Source: JADLGL01 sp963823045 (lineage in GTDB: Bacteria > Pseudomonadota > Alphaproteobacteria > Rhizobiales > Kaistiaceae). Taken from it: DNA of 64,000 nucleotides. Of this stretch, positions 36,420-44,539 are shown one piece after another (the first letter of the stretch is position 1; every line of letters begins with the position of its first letter). Made by a program: the position numbers and the translations under genes. The stretch covers positions 124,001 to 188,000 of the forward strand of contig CAWGKA010000005.1 of the NCBI GenBank assembly GCA_963823045.1, in the 5' to 3' direction. The notes below the pieces were generated by a model. The model was not told the origin of the DNA. It searched no databases and worked only from the letters and a program-made list of their open reading frames with translations.

Positions 36420-36817
36420 ATGCAAATTCAAGTCAACACCGACGAAAACGTAGACGGTGGGGAAGGCCTGTCCGCCCGGGTGTCGGCCGAGATCCACACC
36501 CGTCTGGATCGCTATAGTCAACACATCACCCGTATTGAAGTGCACCTCAGTGATGAGGACGGGGACAAGTCGGCGGTTCCGACAAACGTTGTCTGATCGA
36601 AGCGCGCTTGGAAGGGCGTCAGCCGGAAGTGGCCAGCGAGCAGGCCGCCACGCTTGAGGGTGCCTATTCGGGCGCTGCCAAGAAGTTGCAACACGCTCTG
36701 GAGACTACCCTAGGCAGGCTCAATCAAGATGAAGGGCGCCGACACCATACGGACGGGCGATCTGTAGCGGATCGACTGCCGCCAAAGACGCCAATCAACG
36801 AACCAAGGAGGGACAAG
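36420..36817 (+). pseudogene. HPF/RaiA-like ribosome hibernation domain protein, frameshifted
   Basis: ATG 36420 follows AAAGGGAG. The product opens MQIQVNTDENVDGGEGLSAR and continues to HLSDEDGDKS, the beta-alpha start of an HPF/sigma-54 modulation domain. Near 36570 the frame must slip to read DKRCLIEARLEGRQPEVASE, then AYSGAAKKLQHALETTLGRL, the second half of the fold. Such proteins bind the ribosomal decoding region in stationary phase, and short versions like this are common in rhizobia. In the second frame there is no stop before the next gene's ATG. Confidence 0.65.
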
Positions 36818-37117
36818 ATGATGGTTGAGAAACAATCCAAGACGCCTGCCGCGAAGAACAGTCCCAAAAGTAAGCGCGATCAGGGCAAACAGGAGCCAAA
36901 GCCACGGACAGTTCGCCAGACCCCGTCGCCGTCGATCGACCTGGCTTCGATCTCGGCGGTTCAACTGGCAAGACCAGCGCGGGAACAGGTCTGGGCCTTG
37001 GCCAGGACGCAGCTGAAAATCGCCGCGATCGAAGCCTGCCAGGGCGCCGAGGGAAACGCGCGTAGAGCACAGCCGGCTGGCGACGCCTCCCTCTTCTTGG
37101 ATCATCAAAGCGCGTGA
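36818..37117 (+). CDS. Basic protein of unknown function, 99 aa
   Basis: ATG 36818 has a near-perfect ribosome site (AAGGAGGGACAAG). The first 45 residues are Lys/Pro/Ser/Thr-rich and disordered-looking (KQSKTPAAKNSPKSKRDQGK); the second half forms helices (ARPAREQVWALARTQLKIAAIEACQGAE). No family is recognised. It continues the same frame as the HPF second half, so a read-through fusion is conceivable, but the strong ribosome site argues for a separate gene. Confidence 0.5.
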   Translation: MMVEKQSKTPAAKNSPKSKRDQGKQEPKPRTVRQTPSPSIDLASISAVQLARPAREQVWALARTQLKIAAIEACQGAEGNARRAQPAGDASLFLDHQSA

Positions 37118-37152
37118 TCAAGCCAGCGGCAACCGCAGCCGACAGTTGGCTG

Positions 37153-37450
37153 CTAGCCGAAAACGGCATCCATCTGCCCCGCCCACGGCAACTCGGCCAC
37201 GGCGATCAGATCATTGAGCGACAGCGCCGGCGACCTCCGCGTGATCACGAGGTGATCGAGCACCTCCGGCGACAGATAGGCGAGCCGCATCATCCCGCTG
37301 ACAAACCGGTCGGAGACCTTCTCGACAGCGGCGACGACGATGACGTCGATTAGGCCAGCTTCGACGTCCTGGATGAGGCGCTTCAGGCCAGGTCGCTCCA
37401 GTGTGCCGCCGGAGAACCAGGGAACGGATACTGCTGTCGCCGGAGACCGA
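37153..37450 (-). pseudogene. Large serine recombinase remnant with internal deletion
   Basis: The minus-strand frame joins the N-terminal resolvase motif FSGGTLERPGLKRLIQDVEA plus GLIDVIVVAAVEKVSDR directly to a C-terminal segment (MMRLAYLSPEVLDHLVITRR, LSLNDLIAVAELPWAGQM, ending DAVFG). These are opposite ends of the rhizobial large recombinase family (usually over 500 residues). The catalytic Ser region, most of the catalytic domain and the zinc/coiled-coil region are missing. Confidence 0.7.
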
Positions 37451-37664
37451 CTTTTCACGGGCGATGCTCGCGGCGGTTCTCGGTCACCTCGGGAAATCCG
37501 ACGAAGCCCAGAGAGTGTGGACGGAGCTGATGGAAGTGAATCCTGACTACTCGTTCTCCGCCCACAGGAGCCGGATGCCATTCCTCGACCCAAGTGTCGC
37601 AGATGTCATCGCGAATGGACTTGGCAAGGCCGGCCTGAAGCAACCCGGCGCCTCAGAGCTCTAG
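37430..37664 (+). pseudogene. C-terminal fragment of a cyclase/TPR protein
   Basis: The reading frame ends with FSRAMLAAVLGHLGKSDEAQ, RVWTELMEVNPDYSFSAHRS and RMPFLDPSVADVIANGLGKAGL. This is the typical last TPR and tail of class III adenylate cyclases with TPR repeats. The cyclase domain and most TPRs are absent, so it is a 3' fragment joined to unrelated DNA. Confidence 0.55.
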
Positions 37665-38122
37665 GCGCGGCGCTGTTGGGCTATCTCGGTCAGAAACGCC
37701 CCGTTCGACCTCCGGACACCTGCGTGGTGCTCTATGAGGTAAGTCTGATGATGACCCTGAGCGCACCCGGTGAGCTCATCCTGCAACGGGGTTTTCGGCC
37801 GGCCTGGCGGGGTCTGGTAAGTCGTTCGACGCAAGAACGGACCGAGCACTACCCTACTTGCTGAACTGGTGCGGACCCCGGCCCTCGCGCAACAAGCCTC
37901 CGAATTCGTGGGCGGACATGCACGACATCCTTCTCATCTTGCACCTTCTTGGGCTTGGTGGTGGCGCAGCCTCCGTCATTGCCGGCCCTGTCTTGCGACG
38001 ACGGATCGCCGTGGCCTTCCGCTCGATCTGAGCCAGTGCAGCTCGTTCGTCCGGGGCAAGGCCGCCTTCGCTGTCAGGAGCAGCCAATCACACTCTCACG
38101 GCCATTTCGGTTATCTCTGTGC
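37665..38122. other. No supported gene
   Basis: Short frames on both strands, none with a credible start or composition. It separates the cyclase fragment from the second secreted-protein copy. Confidence 0.4.
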
Positions 38123-38614
38123 CTACGGGCACAACGGCATGTGCGTTACCCTGCACTGATTCCTTAAGCGCTTCAGGCCCCCAAGAAACCCGTCAATGGT
38201 TATCGTAATTCGATCGCCAACTGAGGGCGGCGCGCCTTCCAGTTCGGCATACGTGAAGGTAACGATGCCTTCCCCGATCTCACCATGAGTGAGTTCGACC
38301 ACGCCAATCGTGCCCGTCGTCATGTTTACCAACGAGGCATTCGGGGGGTCGGAAATGAAATCGCCAGCGGGTCCCCAACCGAGATCCACAATATCGCTTG
38401 TATTAACTAGCGAGACCTCGCGGGCCGGACGGTCGGTAAAGATTATTGCGACAGGGTCGAACACCAAGGCGATCTCACCTGTGTCTGAAGTCTGCACAGT
38501 GCCTGAGATGATGCTGAGCCAGGTCGGGTTGTCGCTTGGGCTTACCTCCTGTGCGAATGCCACCGAATGGGTGACTCCTACCGCGAAGGCCAAGATGGCG
38601 GTCAATCGTTTCAT
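38123..38614 (-). CDS. Secreted protein of unknown function, copy 2
   Basis: A 163-residue exported protein, near-identical to the product at 24896-24435 for its first ~142 residues; visible differences are Tyr to His in the signal peptide, Gly to Ser and Val to Ile. The signal peptide ends VAFAQ-E. The last ~20 residues (GFLGGLKRLRNQCRVTHMPLCP) differ from copy 1 because the repeat stops at the TIDG codons. Same ribosome site and upstream inverted repeat as copy 1. Function unknown. Confidence 0.65.
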   Translation of the reverse strand: MKRLTAILAFAVGVTHSVAFAQEVSPSDNPTWLSIISGTVQTSDTGEIALVFDPVAIIFTDRPAREVSLVNTSDIVDLGWGPAGDFISDPPNASLVNMTTGTIGVVELTHGEIGEGIVTFTYAELEGAPPSVGDRITITIDGFLGGLKRLRNQCRVTHMPLCP

Positions 38615-38714
38615 GGTCGCTCCTCGGGGCTGAGATTTTCGCCGCGCTCCAAAACACGCGTTTCAGACGGTGTTGGACCGGACCGATATAAGATCGGACA
38701 AGCCCATGATGTAA
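38188..38714. repeat. 527-bp direct repeat, copy 2
   Basis: Same orientation and same length as 24470-24996, with few substitutions. It includes CCGAT-ataag-ATCGG upstream of the gene. The copies are 13.7 kb apart, so recombination between them could delete or circularise everything between, including the ice-binding autotransporter and the cyclic-di-GMP genes. Confidence 0.85.
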
Positions 38715-39050
38715 ACAGCGGCAGGACTTGGGGATCGGCCGAGCCCTGGGTTATCGCGCCAAAGGTGCGGAGGCAGTGTTTTTCGGCTGCCCACTGTCTT
38801 TAAGTGCACCGCCAACCCGTCTCGATCATTCCGACCTACTGCTGCTGGCGGACGAACGCCATCGGCCCGCCCGCGTCCATCCATACAAACTGGTTCGGCG
38901 ACTCGAACTGAAGCTGAACGGTGAACGGCACTCCAATCTGGACAACCGGCGGGATCGCAATACACACCACCGTGCAATCCACCTTGGGCGCATAGTCCGA
39001 GAAGAAGCAGCGACTGCTGGGCATCGTAGCAAGTAGTCGGTGACCCCGGC
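38715..39050. other. No supported gene
   Basis: A minus-strand frame ending at 38836 has a plausible beta-rich stretch (VQIGVPFTVQLQFESPNQFV) but no start I can support; it could be the end of a lost gene. Confidence 0.35.
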
Positions 39051-39548
39051 ATGAACCAACTGGCTGTTGCGTTACCACCCGGCGATCGAAAACCTACACG
39101 ACGGGAAAGGTTCGTGAGCAACGCCTTTCTCGCCCGCCAGATCGAGGCGATGGCCGGCTACGGCATTCCCGCAAGCGACATCGCCACGGCGCTCGGCATC
39201 GAGCGTTGGGTCCTCGAACGGGACTACCCTCAGCAGCTTTCAGGCGCTGCCATCAAGGCCAACAGCAAAGTCGCGGAGAACCTCTACCGTAAGGCGACCG
39301 GCGAGGGGCGTGAAGCGGTCACTGCAGCCATCTTCTGGCTGAAGACGCGCGCCGGCTGGAAGGAAACGTCGGTGCATGAACTGCGCGATCAGCGACCGTT
39401 GCAAAGCTGGAGCGACGAAGAACTCAACCAGCGCATCGACCTCTTGCAGAAACTGATCAGCTCGGCGGCAGCCGCGGAGACGGCCGGCATCGACCTCAAC
39501 GACCTCAGCCTGGCTGGGTCATCACCCGCCGACAGCTCCGATCGATGA
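39051..39548 (+). CDS. Small-terminase-like / HTH DNA-binding protein
   Basis: A 165-residue protein. The region QIEAMAGYGIPASDIATALG, then IERWVLERDYPQQLSGAAIKAN is a helix-turn-helix followed by the AKANSKVAENLYRKATGEGREAVTAAIFWLKTRAGWKE block, seen in phage small-terminase-like and related alphaproteobacterial proteins. The C-terminal helix (DEELNQRIDLLQKLI) may oligomerise. No large terminase or structural phage genes are nearby, so this is probably a phage-derived leftover. The exact start (ATG 39051) is uncertain. Confidence 0.55.
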   Translation: MNQLAVALPPGDRKPTRRERFVSNAFLARQIEAMAGYGIPASDIATALGIERWVLERDYPQQLSGAAIKANSKVAENLYRKATGEGREAVTAAIFWLKTRAGWKETSVHELRDQRPLQSWSDEELNQRIDLLQKLISSAAAAETAGIDLNDLSLAGSSPADSSDR

Positions 39549-39719
39549 CCTGCTGCCACCAACAAGGGTTCACGGGTGGCCGAAATGTATGGAGGGGGTC
39601 GTGCCCTTCTTGCCCCATACGAAAACTGCCCCCTAGGGGTCAGAATTCTTGCGACGGCTGCATTCTCGCCTTCGCTGCGTTCGTTGTCAGCGGTCGGCAG
39701 CGCGGAAATCGACTCGGGG

Positions 39720-40358
39720 CTAGCGGGCTAGGCTCTCGAGCACCTCGATAATCGTAGACAGCGAATGGAGTTCCCACCGCGCGCGACCGTCGGCGTCTAG
39801 CCAGAGGTTCGCGCCTGCCAGGCGTCCCGGCAAGAAGGCTGGGTCTCCCCAGAAGTCCCCCCTGACGATGACATTGAGTTGTCGCGTGCCATCGTTGAGC
39901 CGTGCGGCCCTCGTCCGTGCGCCGTTGAAGGTGACACTGGGAACGCCAAGTACAGCCCCAACGTAGCTCGCGTATCCGCCGCCTGACGAGTGGCCTATGA
40001 CTGTAACCTCGAACTCTGGAAACGTGGCGCGAACACGATCCGCGAAATGAACGGCGACTCTGGAATATCCGCCGAAGGCCCGGCGACAGAGAATCGCAAC
40101 TACTCCTCGAAGGCTCATCCGGGTCCCCGCAAAGGCCACAACCACAGCGTTCTCGGACCGGTTGATGAAAGCGGCGCCCCGGAGGTCGAGCAGAACCTCG
40201 CGCCAGCGATCGGCCCTCCCGACTAGACCCTGCAGTTCCCAAGCGCGCCCGTATCCTGCTGGAGGCGCCGTGCCCGCCTCCAACGACTGCAGTATGCGTG
40301 CATGCGGCAAGGCTCGCTTCGCGAGGTCCCGCCCTGTTTTGCCTGTTTCAAACGCCAC
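39720..40358 (-). CDS. Lipase-like alpha/beta hydrolase (Mbeg1/DUF2974-like)
   Basis: A 212-residue protein. The core strand VVVAFAGTRMSLRG corresponds to the oxyanion strand of class 3 lipases, and VTVIGHSSGGGYASYVGAVLG is the nucleophile elbow with Ser in GHSSGG. An Asp/Asn region follows (VPSVTFNGARTRAARLND). No signal peptide. The family acts on acyl esters; the substrate is unknown. It is divergent from the serine recombinase, with the inverted repeat between them. Confidence 0.65.
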   Translation of the reverse strand: MAFETGKTGRDLAKRALPHARILQSLEAGTAPPAGYGRAWELQGLVGRADRWREVLLDLRGAAFINRSENAVVVAFAGTRMSLRGVVAILCRRAFGGYSRVAVHFADRVRATFPEFEVTVIGHSSGGGYASYVGAVLGVPSVTFNGARTRAARLNDGTRQLNVIVRGDFWGDPAFLPGRLAGANLWLDADGRARWELHSLSTIIEVLESLAR

Positions 40359-40422
40359 GGCTGAAACCCGAAGCCTCTCACTAGTCTACTCTTTACCCTT
40401 ATATTGCAATAGCTTAGGCTTC

Positions 40423-40456
40423 ATACAAACCGCAAACGGTGGTATGCGGTTTGTAT
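40423..40456. promoter_or_regulatory. 12-bp inverted repeat before the serine recombinase
   Basis: ATACAAACCGCA (40423-40434) is mirrored perfectly by TGCGGTTTGTAT (40445-40456), with a 10-base spacer, and ends exactly one base before the recombinase ATG. It could be the recombinase binding/crossover site or an autorepression operator. Confidence 0.7.
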
Positions 40457-41158
40457 ATGAACGGCACCCTCGCCCGGCCGCAGATCTATGTCGCCTATTA
40501 TCGCGTTTCGACGCAGCGACAGGGCCGTTCGGGACTCGGCATCGAAGCGCAACGAACCGCCGTCACACGGTTCGCAGAAGGCGAAGACCTCACCCAAATC
40601 GCCGAGTTCGTTGAAGTAGAAACCGGCAAGGGATCCGACGCCCTGGAACGCCGGCCGAAGCTTGCCGCCGCTCTCGCAGCAGCCCGGACAGCGAAGTGTC
40701 CGGTCGTGGTCGCCAAGCTCGATCGTCTGTCGCGGGACGTCGCATTCATTGCAGGGCTGATGGCGCAGCGAGTGCCCTTCATCGTCGCCGAACTCGGCAT
40801 CGACGCCGATCCCTTCATGCTGCATCTCTACGCCGCCTTGGCCGAGAAAGAGCGCCGTCTCATCTCGCAGCGCACCACCGCCGCCCTTGCAGCTCGGAAG
40901 GCTCAGGGAAAACACCTGGGCAATCGCACCAACATCGCTGAGGCGGGTGACTTGGGCCGGCATGCGGCCAAGGAAGCAGCAGCTCGGTTTGCGGCAAACG
41001 TTCTTCCGATCATCGCCTCAGTTCAGGCGACGGGCATCTCAACTCTCGCCGGAATTGCCGATGCTCTCAACGGTCGGGGCATCAGAACCGCACGCGGAGG
41101 ACGGTGGCACGTCTCAACGGTCCGGAACGTCCTCGCCCGTTGGCACGCCGCCCAGTAA
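40457..41158 (+). CDS. Serine recombinase (resolvase family)
   Basis: A 233-residue resolvase/invertase-type recombinase. The catalytic Ser is in VAYYRVSTQRQGRSGLGIEAQ, followed by the acidic loop and VVVAKLDRLSRDVAFIAGLM (catalytic Arg) and the E helix EKERRLISQRTTAALAARKAQG. The C-terminal HTH lies in GISTLAGIADALNGRGIRTARGG. I start it at ATG 40457 rather than the GTG at 40439, because the latter lies inside the inverted repeat. This looks like the only complete recombinase of the island; such enzymes usually resolve or invert nearby sites rather than target tRNAs. Confidence 0.88.
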   Translation: MNGTLARPQIYVAYYRVSTQRQGRSGLGIEAQRTAVTRFAEGEDLTQIAEFVEVETGKGSDALERRPKLAAALAAARTAKCPVVVAKLDRLSRDVAFIAGLMAQRVPFIVAELGIDADPFMLHLYAALAEKERRLISQRTTAALAARKAQGKHLGNRTNIAEAGDLGRHAAKEAAARFAANVLPIIASVQATGISTLAGIADALNGRGIRTARGGRWHVSTVRNVLARWHAAQ

Positions 41159-41278
41159 GGATACCTATACTTCCTCGCCTCGTCTGCGAGCCTATCCGTC
41201 TCGCACGGGCGGGGCCGTGGTCTTTCTGAGAACGTCCCTCATCCCTCCCTCCTCGCGCGCGTTTTTAGGCGGGAAGTA
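40886..41278. repeat. 393-bp direct repeat, copy A
   Basis: Covers the 3' third of the recombinase gene and 120 bases beyond, ending at TTTTTAGGCGGGAAGTA. Copy B at 42301-42693 appears identical over the full length. Confidence 0.9.
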
Positions 41279-41783
41279 CGCTGCGGGAAGGTGCACTATC
41301 CTGCTCTCGGTCAACCTGGCTGAGGTCGGGCCGTGGGGCCGATCGAGCCAGCGGAACCGGTGGAGAATATCGGAGAAATTCCCGACACTGACCGACGATG
41401 GCTTTCAGCACTACCCCGGCAACGAGGAGCTTATTGGAGATCCAGACGCGGACCTTGTGGCAGGCGGCAACCGAACTGCTCACGTCGCGCTGAAGTGCTC
41501 CTGGTCAAACGGGTGGGACGTTGGTGCGATTGGCCATTTCCGGCGCAAAGCGGTCAGCACGCAAAGAGATGTTGGCCGCGGGAATTGGGAGTGGGCGAGT
41601 CGAATCCGACGAGGTGCGGGTAGAAGACAACCCAGGGCGGCTGAACTCCCTCGTTCAGACTACCTCCCTATTGCTTCCAGTCACCGCGGGGTTAAACTCT
41701 TAAGTACTCACTAACGCGGCAGTTAGCCCGCCCTTGCACGAGTTCTGTTGCGTGTGCGTTTCAATCGAAACGGAGGCACGATC
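41279..41783. other. No supported gene
   Basis: Between repeat copy A and the DUF1761 gene. Open frames here are read-through from the repeat and look non-coding. Confidence 0.45.
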
Positions 41784-42185
41784 ATGGAACCCTGGATCTC
41801 AGTCAATTGGACCGCAGTAGTCGTGGCCGCGATCGTCAGAATCGTGGCTGGGGCTGCCTGGTATGCGCCGCCGGTCTTCGGCAGACGTTGGGAGCGGACG
41901 GGCGGCATGGACGAAGGCGCCACGCGGATGCCGGGGGCGATTGGTGTTCAGGCCCTTGGCAGTTTCGTCATGGCCTACATTCTGGCCCAAGTCGTCGGCC
42001 ATTTCGGCGTTGCGGATGTCTGGTCCGGAGCGTTGGTCGGCGCTATTATCTGGGTAGGCTTTGTCGCCACTATTATGCTTCCCGGGATACTATTCGAAAA
42101 GCGATCGATGCAATTCTTCTTCATCTACGCCGGCTACCAACTAGTCACCCTTGCCGCGATGGGTGCTATCATCTCAGCATTCTGA
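41784..42185 (+). CDS. DUF1761 family membrane protein
   Basis: A 133-residue protein with four hydrophobic helices (VNWTAVVVAAIVRIVAGAAW; IGVQALGSFVMAYILAQV; VGAIIWVGFVATIMLPGIL; YAGYQLVTLAAMGAI). ATG 41784 follows CGGAGGCACGATC. The WY(AS)PxVFGxxW motif after helix 1 (AWYAPPVFGRRWER) is the DUF1761 hallmark. Function unknown; commonly carried on accessory DNA. It is flanked on both sides by the 393-bp repeat, like a small insert. Confidence 0.75.
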   Translation: MEPWISVNWTAVVVAAIVRIVAGAAWYAPPVFGRRWERTGGMDEGATRMPGAIGVQALGSFVMAYILAQVVGHFGVADVWSGALVGAIIWVGFVATIMLPGILFEKRSMQFFFIYAGYQLVTLAAMGAIISAF

Positions 42186-42300
42186 AGGGAGGATCTTGCT
42201 GGCGCTCCGACGTGGGCCTTAGACGGAGCACGCGCGCTATTTTCGGGGGCCGCGACTTTTTCGGGCTAGCGCCCCGCGGCGCATGCCGCCGGCTCCCTGA

Positions 42301-42573
42301 CTTGCAGCTCGGAAGGCTCAGGGAAAACACCTGGGCAATCGCACCAACATCGCTGAGGCGGGTGACTTGGGCCGGCATGCGGCCAAGGAAGCAGCAGCTC
42401 GGTTTGCGGCAAACGTTCTTCCGATCATCGCCTCAGTTCAGGCGACGGGCATCTCAACTCTCGCCGGAATTGCCGATGCTCTCAACGGTCGGGGCATCAG
42501 AACCGCACGCGGAGGACGGTGGCACGTCTCAACGGTCCGGAACGTCCTCGCCCGTTGGCACGCCGCCCAGTAA
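42301..42573 (+). pseudogene. Serine recombinase C-terminal fragment (duplicate)
   Basis: An exact copy of the last ~90 codons of the recombinase at 40457-41158 (LGRHAAKEAAARFAANVLPI through VSTVRNVLARWHAAQ), lacking the catalytic domain. It arose with the 393-bp duplication. Confidence 0.85.
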
Positions 42574-42693
42574 GGATACCTATACTTCCTCGCCTCGTCT
42601 GCGAGCCTATCCGTCTCGCACGGGCGGGGCCGTGGTCTTTCTGAGAACGTCCCTCATCCCTCCCTCCTCGCGCGCGTTTTTAGGCGGGAAGTA
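42301..42693. repeat. 393-bp direct repeat, copy B
   Basis: Identical to 40886-41278 as far as I can read, 1,415 bases downstream in the same orientation. The perfect identity implies a recent event. The segment between copies carries the DUF1761 gene. Confidence 0.9.
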
Positions 42694-42875
42694 AGCTAGA
42701 GCCGCACACATCCACCGTCTGCCCATCCTCGCGCGGGCTTTTGGTCGGGAGTTTCCAGAAGCCAACTCGTTTGTCGTTCCGCCTCTTAATCGCACATGGG
42801 CGATTTGGACACGAACAAATGCTATGCTGTTCGGCGTCCATTGCTCTGTCGGCAAACAGCAGAGGGGATGTACCC
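42694..42875. other. Short leader with a second variant of the TTTAGGCGGGA motif
   Basis: Contains CTCGCGCGGGCTTTTGGTCGGGAG near 42729, a diverged version of the repeat end. It probably also holds the lipoprotein promoter. Confidence 0.35.
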
Positions 42876-43553
42876 ATGCGTACGTTGCGACACCTAGCGA
42901 TTGTGCCGGTCCTATTGGTGCTTGGGTCCTGCGGTGAATCGGATGATTCCGAGCAGGCCAAAGACACCGTTGCAGGCAATGTCGAGCTCGAATCTTCCTC
43001 GCCAGTATCGAGCTCCGAAGAGGCGACACCCGGCCAACTTACGGTGACGCTCGCGAACGACCAGTTCGGCATCGATACGGTCAAGATCGTGTTTGAGCAT
43101 TCAGGCTCTGAGCAGGGGCGCAGCACGCTGTGGATTGAGAACTACGGCGAACGAGTGGCGATTGAGACTGACCTCACGACTGTCTTGGGGCCAGATCGAA
43201 GCTATGCCTATTGGGACGGTGACCGCCTCTACCGACGCGATCTGGAAACCGACGAACTCTACGATACCCCGCTTCGCCAGAGGAACATGGAACCGGCCTC
43301 GGTCACGATCATTGCCCCAGCCGATTTGGCGGCCGCCGGTTATGAGCGCCTCGGTGACATAACGATTGCCGGAGTTGCTTGCGAGCATTGGCGCAATCCC
43401 ACCATCAACTACGAAACCTGCTTCTGGAACCGGATCGAGCTTCTGTCGATCAATGGCCTGATTGAGGACGGCGGGTTCATGCTTCGCCACGAGGCGGTCG
43501 AGATCGTCGAAGGAGAGGGCATTCCCGAGGACATCCGAGCGCTCGCGCAGTAG
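42876..43553 (+). CDS. Lipoprotein of unknown function
   Basis: A 225-residue protein. ATG 42876 follows AGAGGGGATGTACCC. The leader is MRTLRHLAIVPVLLVLGSC, with lipobox LGSC and Cys at residue 19. A Ser/Glu-rich linker (~20-55) leads to a beta-rich domain (TVTLANDQFGIDTVKIVFEH, YGERVAIETDL, ITIAGVACEHWRNPTINYET). The pattern of strands ending in a cysteine-containing hairpin is like other DUF4412-type outer-membrane lipoproteins, but I do not claim membership. Ends just before a long stem-loop. Confidence 0.7.
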   Translation: MRTLRHLAIVPVLLVLGSCGESDDSEQAKDTVAGNVELESSSPVSSSEEATPGQLTVTLANDQFGIDTVKIVFEHSGSEQGRSTLWIENYGERVAIETDLTTVLGPDRSYAYWDGDRLYRRDLETDELYDTPLRQRNMEPASVTIIAPADLAAAGYERLGDITIAGVACEHWRNPTINYETCFWNRIELLSINGLIEDGGFMLRHEAVEIVEGEGIPEDIRALAQ

Positions 43554-43574
43554 ATATTTGTGCCCTGCGGCTGG

Positions 43575-43612
43575 TTGATCGCCCCGGAGTTCTGCCGGGA
43601 GTTGGCGATCAA
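43575..43612. terminator. Stem-loop between convergent genes
   Basis: TTGATCGCC (43575-43583) pairs perfectly with GGCGATCAA (43604-43612); the loop can form a smaller CCGG stem. It separates the lipoprotein gene from the convergent 54-residue gene and may stop transcription from both, although no T-run is present. Confidence 0.5.
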
Positions 43613-43619
43613 GCGTCGC

Positions 43620-43784
43620 TTACGCGCGCAAGCTCTTTAGGCGGGAAGTATTCGGCACCGGTGTGCCCTTCCACTCCTGGTAGACGTGGATCGCCGTGAA
43701 ACCCCCACTGATCAACATGAAGAGGATCAACAGCCCTCCGTTGCTCTGGAGATACGAGAATTCTAGCAAGTGATCCGTCAACAA
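43620..43784 (-). CDS. Small single-helix membrane protein, TTG start
   Basis: A 54-residue protein too small to stand out. The minus strand has AAGGAGG, then 8 bases, then TTG at 43784. It reads MLTDHLLEFSYLQSNGG, a hydrophobic helix (LLILFMLISGGFTAIHVY) and a basic tail (NTSRLKSLRA). The strong ribosome site and the clean membrane helix support it. The TTTAGGCGGGAAGTA motif of this region falls inside its last codons. Function unknown. Confidence 0.5.
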   Translation of the reverse strand: MLTDHLLEFSYLQSNGGLLILFMLISGGFTAIHVYQEWKGTPVPNTSRLKSLRA

Positions 43785-44110
43785 TTTGAGGCCCTCCTTG
43801 GGTCACAACGAATGAAGACCGCTGGCTGCACGATGGCTACTATCGAGAAAGGCGTACCTGTCGACCACTCCTCGAATTGTGCGGTCGGGGTTTGCCACGG
43901 CTACGTATGGGCCCCGCTGAGACAGGATATCATCCCTGGCGGTCGAGTTGGTGAGCATCTTCCCCGACCGAGAAGCGTCCACGAAGAGTCCGCTGCTGCC
44001 CGAAGTGGCCTCTAGGTTGGTGAACGAAACACCCCGGCGAGTTCGGAGCTTCGCGCGGTGCGCCCGATGCCGCTATTTCCGACGCCATCGAGGCAGCCGC
44101 AAGTTCGCTG
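43785..44110. other. No supported gene
   Basis: Between the 54-residue gene and the truncated DUF992 gene. No motif or ribosome site with a convincing frame was found. Confidence 0.4.
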
Positions 44111-44535
44111 CTAAGGGGCTTGGGTGCCCATCACATCCAACCGCAGGGATGCAATACCGGCCGCTATGTTCAGTCCGGCAACACCCTCGATGGAGAACGG
44201 CTGGAGCGCGATGCTGCTTTCGAGGCCGCCGACCAGAATGCGCCCGCCGAAACCGACCCCCAACGCCGCCTGGGCACCCAACCCGGCATATGTGCCGGCT
44301 AGCGCACCAGGGGTGGCCACATCATCCGTTGGGGCAAATACACCCCAAACCATGACGCCGTTGCTACGGTAACCGATATCGATGCCGAAATTGTTGATCC
44401 GGCCGGTGTAGTATTCAACGACTTCACCGCCGAAACCGGTGAAGGCGCAATTGACCTCGCGAGATGACCCAAAAACAAATCCAAACCCGCCGGCGACCTG
44501 ACAGTTCAGGACACCAATCCTGGCTCCAAATTCCT
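44111..44535 (-). pseudogene. DUF992 protein, 5' truncated
   Basis: The minus strand reads a DUF992 domain: RIGVLNCQVAGGFGFVFGSS, REVNCAFTGFGGEVVEYYTG, FGIDIGYRSNGVMVWGVFAP, GALAGTYAGLGAQAALGVGF and VGGLESSIALQPFSIEGVAG. The family is made of small exported alphaproteobacterial proteins, normally preceded by a signal peptide. Here the frame begins abruptly at a signal-cleavage-like AQAQEF and joins a recombinase fragment at about 44537, so the start and signal peptide were lost. Confidence 0.75.
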
Positions 44536-44539
44536 GAGC

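Noticed and set aside
39051..39548. A prophage
   Set aside because: Only one terminase-like gene is present; no capsid, tail, portal or lysis genes occur in the window.
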